Positions 61,840 to 64,000 of a stretch of DNA of 64,000 bases are shown here, piece after piece. Each line of letters opens with the position of its first letter. Positions within the stretch are counted from its first letter, which is position 1. The stretch is from Crossiella sp. CA-258035 (GTDB taxonomy: Bacteria; Actinomycetota; Actinomycetes; Mycobacteriales; Pseudonocardiaceae). Where the stretch lies: contig NZ_CP116413.1 in the NCBI RefSeq assembly GCF_030064675.1, forward strand, positions 3,814,001 through 3,878,000, read 5' to 3'. The notes beneath the pieces are model-generated. The model had not been told where the DNA came from. It saw only the letters and a list, made by a program, of their open reading frames with translations, and did no database searches. A program made the position numbers and the translations under genes.

Positions 61840-64000
61840 GTGCCGCGGCCAGAGCTGCCAGTGGATCCGGACGCCGGAGAGTTGCAGCGCTTCGCCTACG
61901 AGCTGCGGCGGTTGCGGGAGAAGGCGGGGAACCCCTCCTACCGGGACCTCGCCCGCGTGGTGCACTACTCGGTGAGCACGCTCTCCGAGGCCGCGCGCGG
62001 CCGCCGGCTGCCCAGCCTGGCGGTGACCCTCGCCTACGTCCGCGCCTGTGGCGGCCGTGAGGAGGAGTGGGAGCAGCGCTGGCGGGAGCTGGCCAAGGAG
62101 ATCGACCTCGGCGCGCTGGCCGGGCTGGAGCCGGAGGCCCAGGACTCGCCCTACGTCGGGCTCACCGCCTTCGGGCCGGGGGAGGCGGACCGCTTCTTCG
62201 GCAGGCAGGTGCTGATCGACCAGGTGCTGGACCTGCTCGCGGCGCGGCCCCTGGTGGTGGTGGTCGGGGCCTCGGGTTCCGGCAAGTCCTCGCTGCTGCG
62301 GGCAGGGGTGCTGCCCAGGCTGGCCGAGGGCGTGCTGCTCACCCCTGGACCGCATCCGATGGACGAGGTCGCCTTCCTGCTCGACGGCGCGCGCCCGGCC
62401 GAGGGCGAGCTGGTGCTGGTGGTGGACCAGTTCGAGGAGCTGTTCACCCGCTGCCACGACCCGGCCGAGCGGCAGCGCTTCGTCACCGCGCTCACCTCGG
62501 CCGCGGCCACCACCGGCGGCCGGGTCAAGGTGGTGCTCGGGCTGCGCGCGGACTTCTACGCGCACTGCGCCCGCTACCCGGAGCTGGCCGAAGCCTTGCA
62601 GGACGGGCAGATCCTGGCCACGCCGATGACCGCGGAGGAGCTGCGGCAGGCGATCACCCGGCCCGCGGTCGGCGCGGGCTGCGCGGTGGAGACGGCGCTG
62701 GTGGCCCGGCTGGTCAGCGAGGCGGCCGGGCAGCCAGGGGTGCTGCCGCTGCTCTCGCACGCGCTGGTGGAGACCTGGCGGCGGCGCCGCGGCAACACCC
62801 TCACCCTGGCCGGTTACGAGGCCAGCGGCGGGATCGAGGGCGCGATCGGGCAGACCGCGGAGACCGTCTACAACAGCCTCACCGAGGCCCAGCAGGACCT
62901 GGCCCGGCAGGTGTTCCTGCGGCTGATCGAGCTCGGCGAGGGCACCGAGGACACCAAGCGCCGGGTCTCCCGCGCCGAGCTGGACACCGGCGAGGACGAC
63001 CTGACCGTGGTGCTGGAACGCCTGGCGCAGGCCAGGTTGCTCACCCTCAACCAGGACAGCGCGGACCTCGCGCACGAGGCGATCATCCGCTGCTGGCCCA
63101 GGCTGCGGGAATGGCTGACCGAGGACCGGGACGGCCTGCGCACCGCGCGCAGGCTCGGCGAGGCCGCCGAGGAGTGGGAGCGGCTGGACCGCGACCCCGG
63201 CGCGCTCTACCGCGGCGCGCAGCTCACCCTGGCCACCGACTGGGCCCAGCGCGGCCGGGACCGGTTGCTCAACCACCGGGAGGCCGACTTCCTGGCCGCC
63301 AGCACCGCCGCCGAGCAGAAGGAGGTGCGCAGCAGGCGGCAGCGGGACCGGCGGCTTCGGCAGCTGGTGGCGCTGCTGACCACGTTGCTGCTGCTGGCGG
63401 GCGCGGCCACCGGGTACGCGGTGTGGGCCCAGCAGGAGGCCACCGCGCAGCGCACCGCCGCGCTGGCGCAGAAGGCGGTGGTGCAGGCCGAGGCGATCCG
63501 GGCCAGCAACCCGTCACTGTCCTGGCAGCTGCGGCTGGCCGCCTACCGCACCGACGGCTCGCGGGATGCCGCCGACAGCGTGCGCGGCACCTCCGCGGAG
63601 GCCTTCAGCACCAGCATCACCGCGCACAGCAGGGCCACCTCGGCCACCCTGTTCCACCCCACCGAGCCGATCCTGGTCACCGCGGGCGCCGCCGATGACA
63701 AGGTGGTGCGGGTGTGGGACGTGCGGGACCGGAACCGGCCCCAGCTTCTGTCCACAATGGAGGGTCATCTCTTCGGGCTGCACAACGCGGAGTTCAGCGC
63801 CGACGGCAGGATGCTGGCCACCGCGGGCCTGGACCGCAACATCCGGCTGTGGGACCTCACCGATCCGCGCCGCCCGCGTTCGCTGGCCCTGATCGCCGGG
63901 CACGGCGGCAACATCCAGGACGTCTCCTTCAACGCCGACGGCCGGGTGCTGGCCAGCGTCTCGGTGGACAAGACGTTGCGGCTGTGGGACATCGCCAACC
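61840..64000 (+). CDS. HTH-nSTAND ATPase with WD40 repeats, cut by window end
   Basis: At least 720 residues from GTG 61840 (AGGAAGG upstream); the gene continues past 64000. Residues ~10-70 form a helix-turn-helix (FAYELRRLREKAGNPSYRDLARVVHYSVSTLSEAARGRRLP). An nSTAND1-type ATPase has Walker A VGASGSGKSSLL (Lys ~149) and Walker B ELVLVVDQFEELFTRC. One membrane helix lies at ~508-530 (LVALLTTLLLLAGAATGYAVWA). WD40 repeats begin near residue 600 (DDKVVRVWDVRD, GLDRNIRLWDLTD, VDKTLRLWDIAN). The layout is a common actinomycete signalling/STAND protein: the WD40 propeller senses a signal on the far side of the membrane. Signal unknown. Confidence 0.85.
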   Translation, partial: MPRPELPVDPDAGELQRFAYELRRLREKAGNPSYRDLARVVHYSVSTLSEAARGRRLPSLAVTLAYVRACGGREEEWEQRWRELAKEIDLGALAGLEPEAQDSPYVGLTAFGPGEADRFFGRQVLIDQVLDLLAARPLVVVVGASGSGKSSLLRAGVLPRLAEGVLLTPGPHPMDEVAFLLDGARPAEGELVLVVDQFEELFTRCHDPAERQRFVTALTSAAATTGGRVKVVLGLRADFYAHCARYPELAEALQDGQILATPMTAEELRQAITRPAVGAGCAVETALVARLVSEAAGQPGVLPLLSHALVETWRRRRGNTLTLAGYEASGGIEGAIGQTAETVYNSLTEAQQDLARQVFLRLIELGEGTEDTKRRVSRAELDTGEDDLTVVLERLAQARLLTLNQDSADLAHEAIIRCWPRLREWLTEDRDGLRTARRLGEAAEEWERLDRDPGALYRGAQLTLATDWAQRGRDRLLNHREADFLAASTAAEQKEVRSRRQRDRRLRQLVALLTTLLLLAGAATGYAVWAQQEATAQRTAALAQKAVVQAEAIRASNPSLSWQLRLAAYRTDGSRDAADSVRGTSAEAFSTSITAHSRATSATLFHPTEPILVTAGAADDKVVRVWDVRDRNRPQLLSTMEGHLFGLHNAEFSADGRMLATAGLDRNIRLWDLTDPRRPRSLALIAGHGGNIQDVSFNADGRVLASVSVDKTLRLWDIAN

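Overview
The window is high-GC DNA with dense, overlapping genes (many ATGA/GTGA stop-start overlaps), GTG starts, Tat and lipobox signals, SARP, LAL and nSTAND-WD40 regulators and a class II lanthipeptide cluster. This points to a filamentous actinomycete, most likely Pseudonocardiaceae. The family is inferred from gene style; no rRNA or complete tRNA gene was found to test it.

Layout. (1) 1-16280: a xyloglucan utilisation locus. Secreted enzymes (a GH5 endo-glucanase with Ig-like and CBM46-type modules, a CE2-type esterase) feed a lipoprotein/two-permease importer. Cytoplasmic GH3, GH31, GH42, GH43 and an AXE1-type esterase (cut by the window edge) would finish the oligosaccharides. A LacI-type regulator sits in the operon, and two AAGCGCTT operators lie in the divergent promoter. 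(2) 16302-23743: assorted genes: a HAF-repeat secreted protein, small membrane and hypothetical proteins, a SARP regulator, a TetR/CPBP-protease pair with two matching operators, and a fasciclin lipoprotein. (3) 23744-30083: a low-complexity C-rich stretch, then a 1827-residue fused biotin-dependent acyl-CoA carboxylase. (4) 30101-35470: an AraC regulator overlapping tail to tail with a DeoR/LacI hybrid regulator, a divergent polysaccharide lyase 8 with its own operator, and a DIP1984-type protein. (5) 35471-37840: a scarred area with hairpins, a tRNA T-arm-like remnant, a membrane protein, a truncated SARP gene and a frameshifted, truncated aldo/keto reductase. (6) 37841-41536: a YihY-type protein, a phosphate transporter with its DUF47 partner, and a glutaminase. 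(7) 41734-48305: a class II lanthipeptide cluster (lanA, lanM, a miniature HlyD-like protein, lanT) ending in a hairpin and a 21-bp tandem repeat. (8) 48311-56237: a DUF1579-like protein, a rifampin-monooxygenase homologue with a rifamycin-associated-element-like site, a small LuxR protein and two tandem LAL regulators. (9) 56238-64000: a palindrome-bearing AT-rich promoter, an NAD(P)-binding protein plus epoxide hydrolase operon, a LAL-like ATPase without HTH, and the start of an HTH-nSTAND-WD40 protein.

The most novel item is the lanthipeptide. Its mersacidin/actagardine-like core carries an inserted threonine run built from a 9-bp DNA repeat. An exact 18-bp sequence with a GTGG-N5-CCAC dyad occurs upstream of both lanA and the small LuxR gene about 9 kb away, suggesting a regulatory link. 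The second notable site is the CTTGC-C-GCAAG dyad upstream of the rox-like gene, which predicts rifamycin-inducible expression.
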